This document shows, one piece after another, positions 1 to 11,616 of a DNA stretch of 64,000 nucleotides (positions within the stretch are counted from its first letter, which is position 1; the number at the start of each line of letters is the position of its first letter). Under the pieces are notes generated by a model. The model worked only from the letters and a program-made list of their open reading frames with translations, was not told the DNA's origin and ran no database searches. This DNA is from Diadema setosum (lineage: Eukaryota > Echinodermata > Echinoidea > Diadematoida > Diadematidae), in NCBI GenBank assembly GCA_033980235.1, contig CM067059.1, forward strand, positions 15,138,100-15,202,099. Reading direction: 5' to 3'. A program made the translations under genes and the position numbers.

Positions 1-288
1 CAATAAACGTTTCATTTTGGCTCGATTTACTTACTTAGTACCCAATATATTTGTCTGCCTCAAAGTCTCTCCGGTATTCTAACACATGACGGCCAAACGG
101 AGTTCCTTGGACGAGCTGAATACTATACTCCCTCACAATACGAAATTCACGTAACGCGCATAAAATGAATACAGACTTGTGCGCCTCAGCTCGAGCAACG
201 CAAGGAGGCATTCGACTAATAAAGCTGCCGATTCATTCTGTGTGTGTCCGCTACGAACTATGGTAACAATAGTACGCAAAGCAAAAAT

Positions 289-532
289 GAAGAAGAAGAA
301 GAAGAAGAAGATCGAAGAAGAAGAAGAAGAAGAAGAAGAAGAAGAAGAAGAAGAAGAAGAAGAAGAAGAAGAAGAAGAAGAAGAAGAAGAAGAAGAAGAA
401 GAAGAAGAAGAAGAAGAAGAAGAAGAAGAAGAAGAAGAAGAAGAAGAAGAAGAAGAAGAAGAAGAAGAAGAAGAAGAAGAAGAAGAAGAAGAAGAAGAAG
501 AAGAAGAAGAAGAAGAAGAAGAAGAAGAAGAA
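289..532 (+). repeat. (GAA)n microsatellite, about 80 units
   Basis: An almost uninterrupted GAA/TTC triplet array of roughly 240 bases with one ATC interruption near 310. Long open frames (poly-Glu, poly-Arg, poly-Leu) across it are consequences of the repeat, not genes. Confidence 0.98.
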
Positions 533-895
533 AAGAGAGAAGAGGAATGAAAGAGAGATTAAAGAAGAGAGAAATGAGAGAAATCTGCGATGCAGAGTTG
601 TGAATTGTTGGCGTTAATTTGTCCATGTACGTGCAAATGAATTTTGGTAATACAATGTAGTTCAGTAGTCATTTGCAAATGACAAAGTTTTCATGTGTTT
701 TATACAACGGTGATTAACACTTGTTAGGCTGTATTAGTTCAGAATATGTTGAACATAACATTATATTTTTATGGATCGATGATTGCAGTGGGTTGGAAAT
801 GACAGTTCCTCGATGCTCATTGCATTTCATGAAACCAAGACATTAGGGCCGACCGATCATTTTATCTACTGTCCTTTTTTACTTCTCCCACTTTC

Positions 896-897
<2 letters not shown>

Positions 898-936
<39 letters not shown>

Positions 937-1104
937 CATAGGTGGAGGCCACCGAAAATTTGAGTTGTTCAATAAACTCATTCTTATTGGCGAAATGATG
1001 CATTACTAGTTTATTTCTTGATTCTTCGTTATATATATATATATATATATATATAAAGAAAGAGTCTCAAGTACGCCATGGATCCAACGATTACAAAAAA
1101 ATGA

Positions 1105-1150
<46 letters not shown>

Positions 1151-1175
1151 ATATATATATATATATATATATATA

Positions 1176-1207
<32 letters not shown>
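898..1207 (+). repeat. Cluster of (TA)n tracts
   Basis: Four or more TA dinucleotide runs, at about 900-928, 1031-1055, 1111-1143 and 1151-1207, are separated by short unique sequence. The two runs around 1140-1190 are arranged as an imperfect palindrome (tatatgtatataca / tgtatatata). No coding potential. Confidence 0.95.
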
Positions 1208-1208
<1 letters not shown>

Positions 1209-1849
1209 TTGTTAATGCCATGATTGTGATAGCTAAACTAGTAGGGGGCCTATATCTAGTAAGAAAACCTAATTCAATATGCCACACACTCTTCAGTACA
1301 TAACCGCGCAGGACCAATGATTCTACCTGGGTAGGCCGACATGACAGACCTCCTGCCGTGGAAATGCTTTTCTTTATTAAAGTATTGCTTTCCTCTCAGT
1401 GTACTAAGAGCTGATTGGTAGCATGCCCAAATCATTTATAATATATCCCCATATCTTCCACAAGTACATAATTTTTCAGAAACAATTCCTAAATCCGGAT
1501 CAGTCAGTTGGCCCTTTTACCAAGACTTTGGCCTTCTTATCCTGAAAATTTCATAAAACTCCATTCAAAGTTTGGCAAATGATATAGCTTTTCCAGACTA
1601 AAACAAACAAACAAAACAAAAACAAAACAAAAACGAAATGAATATAAAGAGGAGAAAAAAATATGGCTCACACCACTCTGTATGCAGCATTATCTGCTCT
1701 TGTCATTATCATGATTATTGTTTAATTACTTTTACCCTGATATTTTGGTTGTTTGTTCGTTTGTTTGTTTGTTTTTCATTCGATCAGCAAAGAAATAAGT
1801 TGATATCTTCAGTCAGTCGATAACTTCCTGACTCCCACAACCTGCTCCC

Positions 1850-2096
1850 GGGGGCGTGTTTTTTTTAGACGGCACAGATTGGGGAAACTAAAAATCTATC
1901 GGGGACCCTATCCCTAAACCTAACCCTAATCCTAATCCTAACCCTAACCATCAAACCCTAACCCTAACCCTAACCCTAACCCCAACCCTAACCCGGGCAT
2001 AACCATAACCAAAAACCCTAACCCAACGTTTTTCCCATAGGTTTAACACGCGCCATGCCCCAATCTGTGCCGTCTTAAAAAAAAAACGCCCGGGGG
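1850..2096 (+). mobile_element. Short TIR element enclosing telomere-like repeats
   Basis: The left end reads GGGCGTGTTTTTTTTAGACG with GCACAGATTGGGG after it. The right end is its reverse complement (CCCCAATCTGTGC, CGTCTTAAAAAAAAAACGCC). The arms are about 35 bases and the element is about 247 bp. The interior is dominated by CCCTAA-like units. No ORF of its own; probably a non-autonomous element. Confidence 0.7.
1905..2005 (+). repeat. Interstitial telomere-like (CCCTAA)n array
   Basis: CCTAACCCTAAT / CCCTAACCCTAA units recur about 13 times with point variants, in the C-rich strand orientation. It is internal in this window and flanked by TIR arms, so it is not a chromosome end. Confidence 0.9.
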
Positions 2097-4225
2097 GCCA
2101 GGGGGGGCTGCTGGGCTCCACCCACCCCTCTGCGCACCCTCGCGCTACGATGGGAGCATTGGCTGGCCACGCTTGCTTTCTCATTCAATCTTTTCTACAG
2201 CGTCGTAGCTCAAGCAGTGTATGTGTACAACACATTTAGCATAGCTATATAGCCATAGCCAAAATGATGGGGAGACATCAAGTGCTACGGCAATTTCTGG
2301 GTAAAAGCAGACTTTGCGCATCATTGAATCTGCAAAGAAATTCTCCGGCGTCATTTTGCTTCTCCTCTGCAAGTTCGTGTGCCAGTTGGCATCATTCTTC
2401 ACGCGGATTCAGGTAAAGAGTCGCTTTTTCCGTTGGTGTAGGCACACGAAATCTGATTTTACCGGCCATGGACCACCGGGAATATAGTCTAGTCCCATAT
2501 GTTACGATCCGTGTAAGTCCCTGCAGGCAGTGAAAATAGTTGCCAGTGACAGTGTTTCATAATCAACATCTAACGTTAGATTCGTACATTTGTGACTTTT
2601 GTATCGAAAATAAGACTAAAACTGAAGCAGAACTGTATCTTGATCTTTCCAATTACAGTGCATACAATGTGTAAATTTACTGTGTTTCTCCATAAAAGAC
2701 CATACTATAAAACGCTAGGCTAGTGATTCCTCTTGTCTGATTGGGGCCATGGGGAGGGGGGGGGGGGGGGGGGGGGCGCCAGTGGGGCCACTCTTCCACT
2801 GCATTGCCACTGCACTGGCATGCCATTATTATGCCTCTACCTAGGCCCTATATGGCATGATGGGGGAGGGTCAGTTATGTACTTGGAGAGTGGATCGTAT
2901 CACCGGACGCTTTTTTTTTTCTTGGCTCTGAATTCCGTAAATTAATGTTTACTCGGAGTAAGAGGATGAAATTTCGGCCAAAAAAAGCTCCAGTTATTAT
3001 TAACAAATTCGAATCCAGCAAAATTATGAAAATCATTCACTCCAATTTCTTTAACTAAAATAGACTTCAAATATTCCCCTCTCCAAAAGGCTTTTTTTTT
3101 TTTTTTGCATGGTGTAAAATTGCATTATATCCGGACACAATTTTTGTAATGGAATAATCAACCTCTTTCGCACCTTGCCCTTGCACTAGAATCAATTCAT
3201 ACCAACGATTCACCGCACACATTCTTACCAAGCAGATGACAAAGAAAAAAATCAGCAAATGAGGCTCGAATTTCGTATTTTCCAGTAAAATATCAAACTA
3301 GAAATGTTAAAACGATAAAACCTGGTGATAAATCGACATCTTCTTCTATTAAAATCTGAGGTGAAATGTGAATTACTTAGCGTTTTTACATTTTTATATC
3401 ATGTTTTTTGCGATTTCGGTCTGTACAATGCTAATCTACGAAGTTGCGTGTGTATTGAATGTCATTAGTACGCAAAAATGTGCGCATCCGGAATTACCCT
3501 TCTGTCCGGTAATACCATACCTGTATATACCTACTAGTAATAGTGACTGAACCATGCTAACTAACAGTATTTGTGAAACATCTTTAGATTTGAGTCAAAA
3601 TTAGACAAAAACTTATTCTTGACTGAGCAGAAAAACCAACAAACAAACAAATCACAGTTTCACACTTTTTTTTTTTTGGGGGGGGGGGGGAGATTGAGGA
3701 GGTTCAGTTTAGCCACTTAGGAATAGAAAATGTTTTCATAGGCCTAACTGTTAATCAGTTTTGTATCAGTCTGCAAAGCGTTATGACATCATCCATGGTC
3801 ATATTATGACAGTCATCACCATCTTCTGTCATGTTTTGTTTAAATGTCATTATTTTTAGTGAATGAACTTGTGCTATCACACTTATACTTTTTAATGATT
3901 TTTTTTTTTTCAATGTAGACCCTCTATATGATGTTAAAGCAAGTAAATGGATATTTAGTGCTGTCTGTGTGTTATATAGTGACTACCAGATCTGAAATTT
4001 CTCTCAAGTGCAACAGCATGGAGGTATTGTGCTCATCCAGAATCAGAGTTACAAGAAATCCCTTCAAGACAGGTCAGGGGTCATGTTGTAATGGATGGAT
4101 GCCTCAAATATAGCTCTTAAAACCGATTCTCTATAATCGGAATTTAACCCATTAGCAACTGAAATGCTGAAACTGCCCATCCCTTTTCGTATAGGTTTAT
4201 GCTGCACCATATTTTTTTTTTTCAT
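2097..4225. other. No gene seen
   Basis: Contains poly-G (2754-2775, 3679-3690) and poly-T tracts only. Short ORFs here have no family features. Confidence 0.5.
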
Positions 4226-4605
4226 TTAGAACATATATAAATTATGTCATTTGAAAGAAGTCAAAGGTCAACAAAAGTATGTGTAAATTATTTCTGAGAC
4301 ACACCATTCTCTTGGTAAAGTTGATAGGCTTTCAAATAAACTTAAAATAGACAAAAATAAACATGCAGTTAGCTAATTCATTGTACATCATTAAGAAAGA
4401 GGTCGAAATGAGAACATACATGTATATAAATTATGTCATTTGAAAGAGGTCAAAGATCAACAAAAGTATGTGTAAATTATTTCTGAGACACACCATTCTC
4501 TTGGTAAAGTTGATAGGCTTTCAAATAAACTTAAAATAGACAAAAATAAACATGCAGTTAGCTAATTCATTGTACATCATTAAGAAAGTGGTCGAAATGA
4601 GAGCA
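4226..4605 (+). repeat. Tandem duplication, two units of about 190 bp
   Basis: The stretch beginning ATATAAATTATGTCATTTGA at about 4234 and running through GCAGTTAGCTAATTCATTG to AAGAAAGAGGTCGAAATGAG is repeated at about 4425 with very few changes. The near-identity implies a recent duplication. It lies about 1 kb upstream of the first recognised L2HGDH exon and could be in its 5' flank or first intron. Confidence 0.92.
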
Positions 4606-4979
4606 ATATTGCTGTACCTTCCAGGGATCCATGGGCCATTATGGACAGAATGTTCAGATGCTTAAGGGTTAAAAGACATCTCATTAATTTGAAATTATTC
4701 AAAAATGGGTAACAAGATGAAGATAACAGAAGAATGGTTAATGGTTATAAATTGTGGGGTCTCATATAATGCTGAGACTCTATCAGAGCATCTTGTGTGC
4801 TGCCCTGTCTGTTTCTGTGAGTCACAAGAGGGCTAAAGGAACCCGAGCCCTACACAAATCTTGTGAATTGTGTGATAATTTAGTTTTGATGCAGCTATGC
4901 TATGATTATGATTATGTTTGTTTGTTTTATTTTCCATCTGAGGAGATGGCTGGGTAGCTCATATTCAGTTGTACCGTAA

Positions 4980-5165
4980 TGCTCTGGTCTTCCATGGGGT
5001 CCAGTTCAGTTGGATGTAAGGTGGGACCACTTTACCGGGTTGAACGTACCCTACTCCTTGTGGTGAATAAATGAAGCGGAATCTTTTACGTGCATGAGTT
5101 GTGACTCTCTCAAACACAGGACCTCTATTTTATGTCCTATCCTAGGGACATGATTATGATTTTTA
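4980..5165 (-). mobile_element. Partial inverted copy of the same SINE body
   Basis: CCATGGGGTCCAG, CTTTACCGGGTTGAACGTACCC and GGACCTCTATTTTATGTCCT match in reverse complement the body of the SINE at 5390-5560. The tRNA-like head is absent. Confidence 0.65.
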
Positions 5166-5240
5166 CATTTGTTTGTATGTTTAATCACTTTGATGTAGTC
5201 CTAGTAAGTACCATGAAAAAAATTATGAAGTAGTGCCCTC

Positions 5241-5640
5241 AGTAGGTTGATGAGATGGCTCAGTCAGTATCATAGACTGCCTTCAATGTAATGGCTCAAG
5301 TTTGGATGCAGGTTCAAATCCAAGTGAGTCTTATTGATCTTATGAACAATGCTGTGTGTTATCAAGTCGTCCCCTCTAGTAGAGGCAAAACACTCAAAAG
5401 TCCATCTGATAGGACATAAAATGGAGGTCCCATGTGTGAGGTCTCACACATAAAAGATCCTGCTTCATTCATAATCATCGTAAAGAGCAGGGTACATAAC
5501 CCGTTGAAATGGTCTGCCCCAAGCACCGACAGCTGGACCCCATGGAAGACCAGCTAGTGCAACTTAATATGGGCTATACAGCCATCTTGTCGGATGGAAG
5601 ATGAAAACAAGCAATTGAACAAACAAACGAATAATCCTTA
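5241..5640 (+). mobile_element. tRNA-derived SINE
   Basis: The head has an A-box-like TGGCTCAGTCAGT (about 5252) and a B-box GGTTCAAATCC (about 5311) at the spacing of an RNA polymerase III internal promoter. A tRNA-unrelated body follows, containing GGACATAAAATGGAGGTCCC and CACCGACAGCTGGACCCCAT, with a tail of AACAAACAAACG. A partial reverse-complement body copy lies at about 4980-5160 (CCATGGGGTCCAG ... GGACCTCTATTTTATGTCC). It ends only 40 bases before the acceptor of the first L2HGDH exon. Confidence 0.75.
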
Positions 5641-5681
5641 GCTTGTTATGATGTCATGTGAAATCTGTTTGTCCCGGACAG

Positions 5682-5818
5682 TTCAAATCCAGCAGAACGC
5701 AAGGACTTTGATGTCTGCATTGTTGGAGGAGGAATTGTGGGTCTGGCCACTGCACAGGAGCTGATATGGAGGCATCCAAACCTCAAACTCGCTGTGGTTG
5801 AGAAAGAGAATGAATTGT
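5682..5818 (+). CDS. L2HGDH: L2HGDH exon with FAD-binding motif (first recognised exon)
   Basis: L-2-hydroxyglutarate dehydrogenase is a mitochondrial FAD-dependent enzyme that oxidises L-2-hydroxyglutarate to 2-oxoglutarate, a metabolite-repair reaction. This exon follows a CAG acceptor and reads FDVCIVGGGIVGLATAQE, the GxGxxG dinucleotide-binding strand-turn-helix of the DAO fold, then a VVEKE acidic strand end that would contact FAD ribose. It ends at a GTAAGT donor (5819) in phase 1. Its first base completes a codon from an upstream exon that I could not find, so the mitochondrial targeting N-terminus is missing from this annotation. The identity rests on collinear matches across nine exons that share one reading frame. 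Confidence 0.93.
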
Positions 5819-6202
5819 GTAAGTCTGATTTATTTTAATTGGTGCACTTACTTTACCTATACTGTGCCGTGTACACTATATATTTACTCACCTCTCACTG
5901 TGTGTCATCATTCCAGAATTTCATGTTTGCCTATTTAAGGTATCTTTTTATTTGAATTGAATGGTATTGACATGCCCTCAATCACCAAATTAATATGCTG
6001 TGGAGGATTAGCACTGGCTGAAACTAATGGGAACATTAAGGGTTATGTAATGTAATGTCCTACTGGTATTACATTGTGATACCACTAGAGATTCTAGATC
6101 ATAAAAGATGTAGTGAATGAAACTTTGCACTGCATGGAGTTGAATCAGACTTAACATATTACAATACTTTTGTATCATATGACCATTTGGGCACAATCGA
6201 TA

Positions 6203-6398
6203 TACTGTAAAAGTGAAAATTTTCGCGCATTTCGCGCAACCAGAAACTAGCGCGAAAATAAAAGCATGCAAATATTTTTGCTTGCCATATGTGCCTGTGC
6301 GTGATTTCTTGATTCCCTGGAATTAAAAACACCCGAAACTCTTCCAACCCGGCCAAGCGCGAAAAATCAGTCACGCGAAAATATCCACTTTTACAGTA
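6203..6398. mobile_element. Hairpin MITE, TACTGTAAAAGTG ends
   Basis: TACTGTAAAAGTGAAAATTT and its inverted partner AAATATCCACTTTTACAGTA bound a 195-bp element rich in TTTTCGCGCG. The same terminal sequence bounds the element at 16398-16588. It sits in an L2HGDH intron. Confidence 0.85.
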
Positions 6399-6491
6399 GT
6401 GCTTTTCTTACAGGTCATGTAATATGTCAAGTTCTTCAGAATTCTTCATATTTAATGTTTATTTATCTTTCAATTTCATTTGTGATACCAG

Positions 6492-6643
6492 CATTACATC
6501 AAAGTGGACACAACAGTGGTGTCATCCATGCGGGCATATACTACACTCCTGGTTCATTGAAAGCCAAACTGTGTGTGGAGGGATTGAACCTCGCCTACCA
6601 GTATTGCGACAAGCACAATCTGCCCTACAAGAAATGTGGAAAG
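6492..6643 (+). CDS. L2HGDH: L2HGDH exon
   Basis: The exon starts after GATACCAG and its phase matches the previous exon. It encodes [16 protein letters not shown] followed by a segment ending KKCGK. The H-x-[10 protein letters not shown] block is the most conserved stretch of the L2HGDH/LhgO family and lies against the flavin. The exon ends in phase 0 before GTTTGC. The 673-base intron before it carries a hairpin MITE (6203-6398). Confidence 0.94.
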
Positions 6644-7365
6644 GTTTGCTCTCCTCATACCTGGTCTCGTAGCAAAACAGGAGTGCTTAGCAGGAATCAC
6701 CGCTTGTATGTTCAAGTGGAATTTATCTCCCAAGTAACAGTTGTCTCAATTGCAGTAGACTTTTGCATTCAGAGCAACAGATTGGGCATAGCACTTGGTA
6801 ATGTATGGGGTTAGAGTATTTAGGAATTTATGGGATTTTGAATGTATGGAAAGTGTCATGGAAAAATAAAAAAGAAGTAAAAAAGCTGTCTTGTTCATAT
6901 GACCATGACATCATGTTATGATTTCTTTCTTTTTGTATAGTCCAGAAGTGCTACAGTGTACTTTTCCTCGATTTATGCAAAGGAGTCACTTTTTATCTTT
7001 AATCTTTGAGGTACATACTCAATAGTAACCTAAAGTAATTGGTGTTAAAGTAGACATACACAAAGCATTTATTAGGGCACATATCTGTGAGAACTCATTC
7101 TTTGGGCAACTGGGACAGAAATGCCTCATACATTCATTAACCCAAAGAAAATTAAAGGAACATTTTTTTTTTCGTACCAAACACTAAACACTGCAAAATT
7201 ATTAAAAAACCAAAAACTTATCTTTCTTTCTAATGTTTAGGAAGTATTGTAAAGCGCCTAGAGTCTTTAAGATTATTACATGCTATATAGATTTAGATTA
7301 TGATTATTGCTTTTATAATATACTGACCCTAGTCGAACCTTATCTGTCCATGCATGCCTTGATAG

Positions 7366-7497
7366 TTGATAGTAGCCATCAAGGAGGAGGAGCTACCCAG
7401 ACTGGAGGCCCTTTACAAGCGAGGCCAAGAAAACAACGTGCCTGGGCTGAGGATGCTGAATGCAGATGAAATCAAGGAGGTGGAACCATATTGCAAG
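7366..7497 (+). CDS. L2HGDH: L2HGDH exon
   Basis: This is a phase 0-0 exon of 44 codons beginning LIVAIKEEELPRL and ending EVEPYCK before a GTAGGG donor. The acceptor is a weak GATAG with little pyrimidine tract, but it is the only one that keeps the frame and the family alignment. It corresponds to the family segment 'LIVA..EEE.PRL..L...G..NGVPGL', which precedes the substrate-binding domain. Confidence 0.92.
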
Positions 7498-7850
7498 GTA
7501 GGGCCAGTGAATTTTCCCTATTTCTGAGTAGCAGGACATATATTTGCTTTGTGCTCTATTTAAAAAAAAAAAAAAAATCAAACTAGAAAAGTATAGATAC
7601 TTTCCTTCCTCATTCTGACCATGGAAATGTTTTCATTCAATGTTTCCAGCAGTCATGTGCAGTTTTTGGTGTTTCATCTTTCGAGTTTGAAGTGACACAT
7701 AACTATAACCGTATCATAAATTCATCACAAGTGTGTTTTCACCACTTCTACTTTGTACATCCGACGTTTGATGATTATACTGTATTCATTTTGTAGTTGG
7801 TCTTGAAGAGTGTAACTTTCAACGTCATATGGTTTGTTTGCTCTGTCCAG

Positions 7851-8013
7851 GGTTTGAAGGCAATCCACTCTCCAAATACTGGCATTGTGGACTGGGCACA
7901 AGTAGCAAGATACTACGGAACAAACTTCCAGAAGCACGGTGGTAGCATATTCCTCAACTTTGAAGTCGAAGGCTTCTCCATGACGTCAGAGGGCAAGTCA
8001 GGTTCAAGTGAAG
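7851..8013 (+). CDS. L2HGDH: L2HGDH exon
   Basis: The exon follows a good acceptor (CTCTGTCCAG) and ends in phase 1 at GTAAAA. It encodes GLKAIHSPNTGIVDWAQVA and a GGSIFLNFEVEGF strand. The S-P-x-T-G-I-V-D block is a family signature. The tail (roughly MTSEGKSGSSEG) is low-complexity and falls where L2HGDH orthologues vary in length. Confidence 0.93.
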
Positions 8014-8731
8014 GTAAAAGTTCATAGGTCATATCCATTGTCTTTGAAAGTTTTAGCTTAAGGGTGAATGTACAAATAAATATGATTATGTGATGTATAG
8101 CAACACTGTAGCTGTACAGCGAATACTCTCATGTTTGATGTTGTTTTACTGGCTCTTGAGAATTATGTATATTTTGGCTGGTGAATTTTATAGACTTTTA
8201 CATCCACTGCTATAAATGAGCAATTGCTTGTAAGATTTTTTTTTTCTGCAACAGAATGGTATTGATTCAGGAAGGTATGTTGCTGTGTTAATATTTAACC
8301 CCAGGCTTCTTCTTTTGAGTTCACAAGCCATCCTAACCATGCAAGTTGCATTCACCAAATTATATGGGTAAGAAAGCTCCTGTTGTCTTAAGATAAAATA
8401 GAAGTGAGATACAATGTAGCGATTATTGGTGACTCTAAGTAGTTTCAAGATGGTTATTTCTAATTACGTGCTTAAGAGCTTCAATGCTGAGGAAAATGCT
8501 ATGAAGTATGCTCATCTCCTTGATCATTATAATCTTTTAATGGCATTGAAAAATGTATACTCAGAAACACTTGTGAGTGTTACAGGTAGCAGAATTTATG
8601 GTTTAACTTCCTTTATTAAGAAAGACAATAAAAAGTCTCTTAAAAGCTGAAGTAACTTGTAATATCTGGTGTCATAATCAATAGGCCTGCTATGAAATAA
8701 CTGTGATTACTTTGTGTGTCTGTCATTTCAG

Positions 8732-8769
8732 GATTAGAATATCCAGTGACCTTGAGGGCAAAATCAGGA
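8732..8769 (+). CDS. L2HGDH: L2HGDH micro-exon (38 nt)
   Basis: This very short exon lies between TTTCAG and GTAAGT and encodes GLEYPVTLRAKSG with its phase-1 first codon. It joins the preceding SSEG and the following KSLRCKYVV in frame. It matches the family pattern Y-P-V/I-x-V-x-x-x-x-G just before the 'C-Y-V-V-T-C-A-G' strand. It is easy to miss because of its size. Confidence 0.88.
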
Positions 8770-9274
8770 GTAAGTAAAAGTTTTCTTTCATACCTAAACC
8801 CCTCTCTTGTGAAAGGACACCGATTTTCCATACCTCATAACTTCAATGATCTGAAAAGTGATAACCTCTCATGACTTTGCTTTTTTATTTCACTTTTTCT
8901 ATTCATTACATAATGAAAGCACAATTTTGTGTGTGATGTGATGTGTTTCAGGCAAACCACAAACGCATGCTGTAGACAAGAAAGTCTGCCTCTATCCTAA
9001 ACTGAAAATTTTTTCACTGTGGATGAAGAATATGAAAGTCGAATGATTCTTTTACATTTGTAAACAGTGTGTTATATAGGCAATGGTTAGTGACTATAGA
9101 GTGAGATGGGTTCAGTGCACTTACCCCACTTCCTGGAGAGCATACTAACAGATTGTCAGTTAGGGGGCCACACATATTTAATCCAACCATGTTAACAGTG
9201 ACTTCCTACCAGGTACCCATTTCTGTTCCTGGATACTGCAACTTTTTTTCCCCTCTGTTGTGCCTCATCAACAG

Positions 9275-9439
9275 AAATCCCTGAGATGCAAGTACGTAGT
9301 GACCTGTGCTGGACTCTACTCTGACCGCATGGCGGCGCTGTCAGGCTGCGACAAACTTCCACGCATCGTGCCCTTCAGGGGGGACTACCTCCTCCTCAAG
9401 CCAGACAAGAACTATCTTGTCAATGGGAACATCTACCCT
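9275..9439 (+). CDS. L2HGDH: L2HGDH exon
   Basis: This is a phase 0-0 exon of 55 codons after CATCAACAG, ending at GTAAGT. It encodes [18 protein letters not shown], then [18 protein letters not shown] and [15 protein letters not shown] and [11 protein letters not shown] are the second FAD-contact segment and a family hallmark. Codon use is more GC-rich than the flanking introns. Confidence 0.95.
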
Positions 9440-9739
9440 GTAAGTCTCTCTCTCTGTACTTTGCACTCACAACCAGTAAAGTGCCCTTGATGAGAATCTG
9501 TTGAAAATGGCATTATTGCTATATTCTTTATTGTATGCTTTTGCAAGCATTGTTGTGATTTTCTTTGTAAACTAGGACCTCAGTATCTTTGAACTGTTTG
9601 CATCAAGGATGAAGGAGACACCCTTATCAAGATACTTGCCCATCCAGCTTTTCAGTATATTTGTGTACGCAACAAAATAGATGTCAGTAAGTGTCATGGT
9701 TTTTAACAAGGTGCAATATAACATGGCATTTATCAGTTT

Positions 9740-10115
9740 AAAGGGACTGTACAGTACTGGTTGAGATGAGGATTCAGCTTGTGACATTTTGCGAGATATT
9801 TAGAAACCACTCTATGAAATGTGAAAAGCATACAATTCTAAGGGGAATCAAAAGTTTATTTAATGAAAATCGGTTTTGAAATGACTGAGATATCTAAAAA
9901 ACAAGGTAAAACAAAGAGATCCTAATAAAAGTCGTGGCCTATCGCATTTTATTAGGATCGCTTTTTTGGCTATCTCAGCCATTTCAAGGCCAGTTTTCAT
10001 CAAATAAACATTAAAATTACATGCTCTTTCATATTTCATAAGTGGTTTCTCATTATCTCTCCGAAAATTTTATAAACCTGAATCCTTACCTCAACCAGTA
10101 CTGTACAGTCCCTTT
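9740..10115. mobile_element. Long-inverted-repeat MITE (AAAGGGACTGTACAG ends)
   Basis: AAAGGGACTGTACAGTACTG at the left pairs with CAGTACTGTACAGTCCCTTT at the right. The arms stay complementary almost to the centre (GCGATCCTAATAAAA / TTTTATTAGGATCGC), so the whole element folds back. A second copy is at 23381-23764 and a half copy at 39912-40014. Confidence 0.9.
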
Positions 10116-10754
10116 GAATTTTATGATATTAAAGGATTTAATGAACTGAAACAAGAAAAAATTGGTACATTGAAGTGGCATGGCAGGGGAAGTTATTAAA
10201 ATGATTTGAAATTACATGTAGCAAAGGTCGGGGGTAAAAGTCCCAAGTAGATTACTGAAATTCTAGTGTTTAGGCTACAGTTGATCAAGAAATCATAACA
10301 TTCATTTCCTTTAAATTGGAATACAATCAAACGTCACAAGACAATGCAGTGAAAAGCTTTGTATTCTAAGTTTTATTCCTCTACGAGAAAGGTTACAACC
10401 TAAATTGAATTAGACCATTTAATTATTGGACTAGATTTTTAGCTAAGTGTAATCGAGATCAATCTAATTCATACCTTGATATAAAGGTTGAGAAAAAGAG
10501 GGATGAAAGAATGTCAGTATTGATGACATTTTTTGTATTGATTACACCAATTTTTTTGCCACAACTGGAAAATAAAGGTACGTACCACAAGTGTTGCCAG
10601 ACACTCCACAATGAACAGACATTATTTGGTTATCGACTTTCAAAAAATTCTTTGCAAGCGAGGGGAACTGCTTTCAAGATTTGTTTCTGCAACACCAATA
10701 TATTCTCACCCCTTGGTATAATCTGCACCCCATTTTGGGCTCATTATATGACAG

Positions 10755-10912
10755 GTGCCAAACCCACGCTTCCCCTTCCTGGGGGTCCACTTCACACCCC
10801 GAGTGGATGGCAGTGTATGGCTGGGGCCGAACGCCGTATTGGCCTTCAAGAGGGAAGGGTACAACCTGCTTGACTTCAGTGTCAAGGACATGGCAGATGT
10901 TGCCACCTTTGG
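10755..10912 (+). CDS. L2HGDH: L2HGDH exon
   Basis: After TATATGACAG it encodes [19 protein letters not shown], then [16 protein letters not shown] and a [13 protein letters not shown] segment, ending in phase 2 at GTAAGC. G-V-H-F-T-P-R and [13 protein letters not shown] are near-invariant in L2HGDH. The histidine and arginine of this block are expected near the active site. The intron upstream of it holds a long inverted-repeat MITE (9740-10115). Confidence 0.95.
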
Positions 10913-11484
10913 GTAAGCACACGCCCCCCTCCCCTCTTTTTTTTATTTTTGGCTTTAGTCTCGATTGGTCACATTAAATCATTTTTGTAAAGCCTGTTTG
11001 GCTCAGGTGTGCACTAGACCCATGGGTCTCTTGTTTTCAATTAGTAGTTCTCATCAAATTCCCAACCCTCTTAAGAACCAACATTTCAAAAAGAAGCTAG
11101 GAAAGCATTCAGAGAGCGCAGACCTCCGCCAACCAGCTCATTTCCACCCATGTACACATATGCTGAAAATGGACCTACGCCCAATGATAAAGAATCCTGT
11201 CTAGTGTCTCTACCCTTTTTTTCAAATCCATTGCCTAGACAGTGATCCGAATTACCACAAAAATTTAATCATCTGTTCCATGTGTCATTATCAACTTTTC
11301 CTGAAAATTTCATCCAAATTCATTTGTGACTTTTTTGGTAATTTTGCAAACAGACAGACAGACAAACAGACAAACAATTGCCTGCAAAAACATACCTTGG
11401 TGGAGGTAAGGACCACTGTGCACAAATCTGTGGCCTGTAATAATGAGAGACTTTCAATAAGTGAGTATGGATGTTGTTCCACAG

Positions 11485-11616
11485 GGGACTGTACAAGCTG
11501 GCCATGAAGCACTTCTTCTATGGCATAGGAGAGACCTACCGGGCCTTCAACTACGCTGCTCAGGTCAAGCTTCTTCAGGAGTATGTTCCTGATCTGAAGG
11601 TGGCAGATGTCACAAG
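11485..11616 (+). CDS. L2HGDH: L2HGDH exon
   Basis: The exon runs from TTCCACAG to GTATGG, phase 2 to phase 2. It encodes GGLYKLAMKHFFYGIGETYR and a segment AAQVKLLQEYVPDLKVADVT. This helical stretch matches the C-terminal L2HGDH region between the GPNAVLAF block and the final G-P-S/A-G-V-R-A-Q block. Confidence 0.92.

Noticed and set aside
179..626. Long ORFs of poly-Glu, poly-Arg and poly-Leu
   Set aside because: Produced by the GAA triplet array in all frames.
1905..2005. True chromosome end
   Set aside because: Array is short, degenerate, internal and bounded by inverted arms, with ordinary sequence on both sides.
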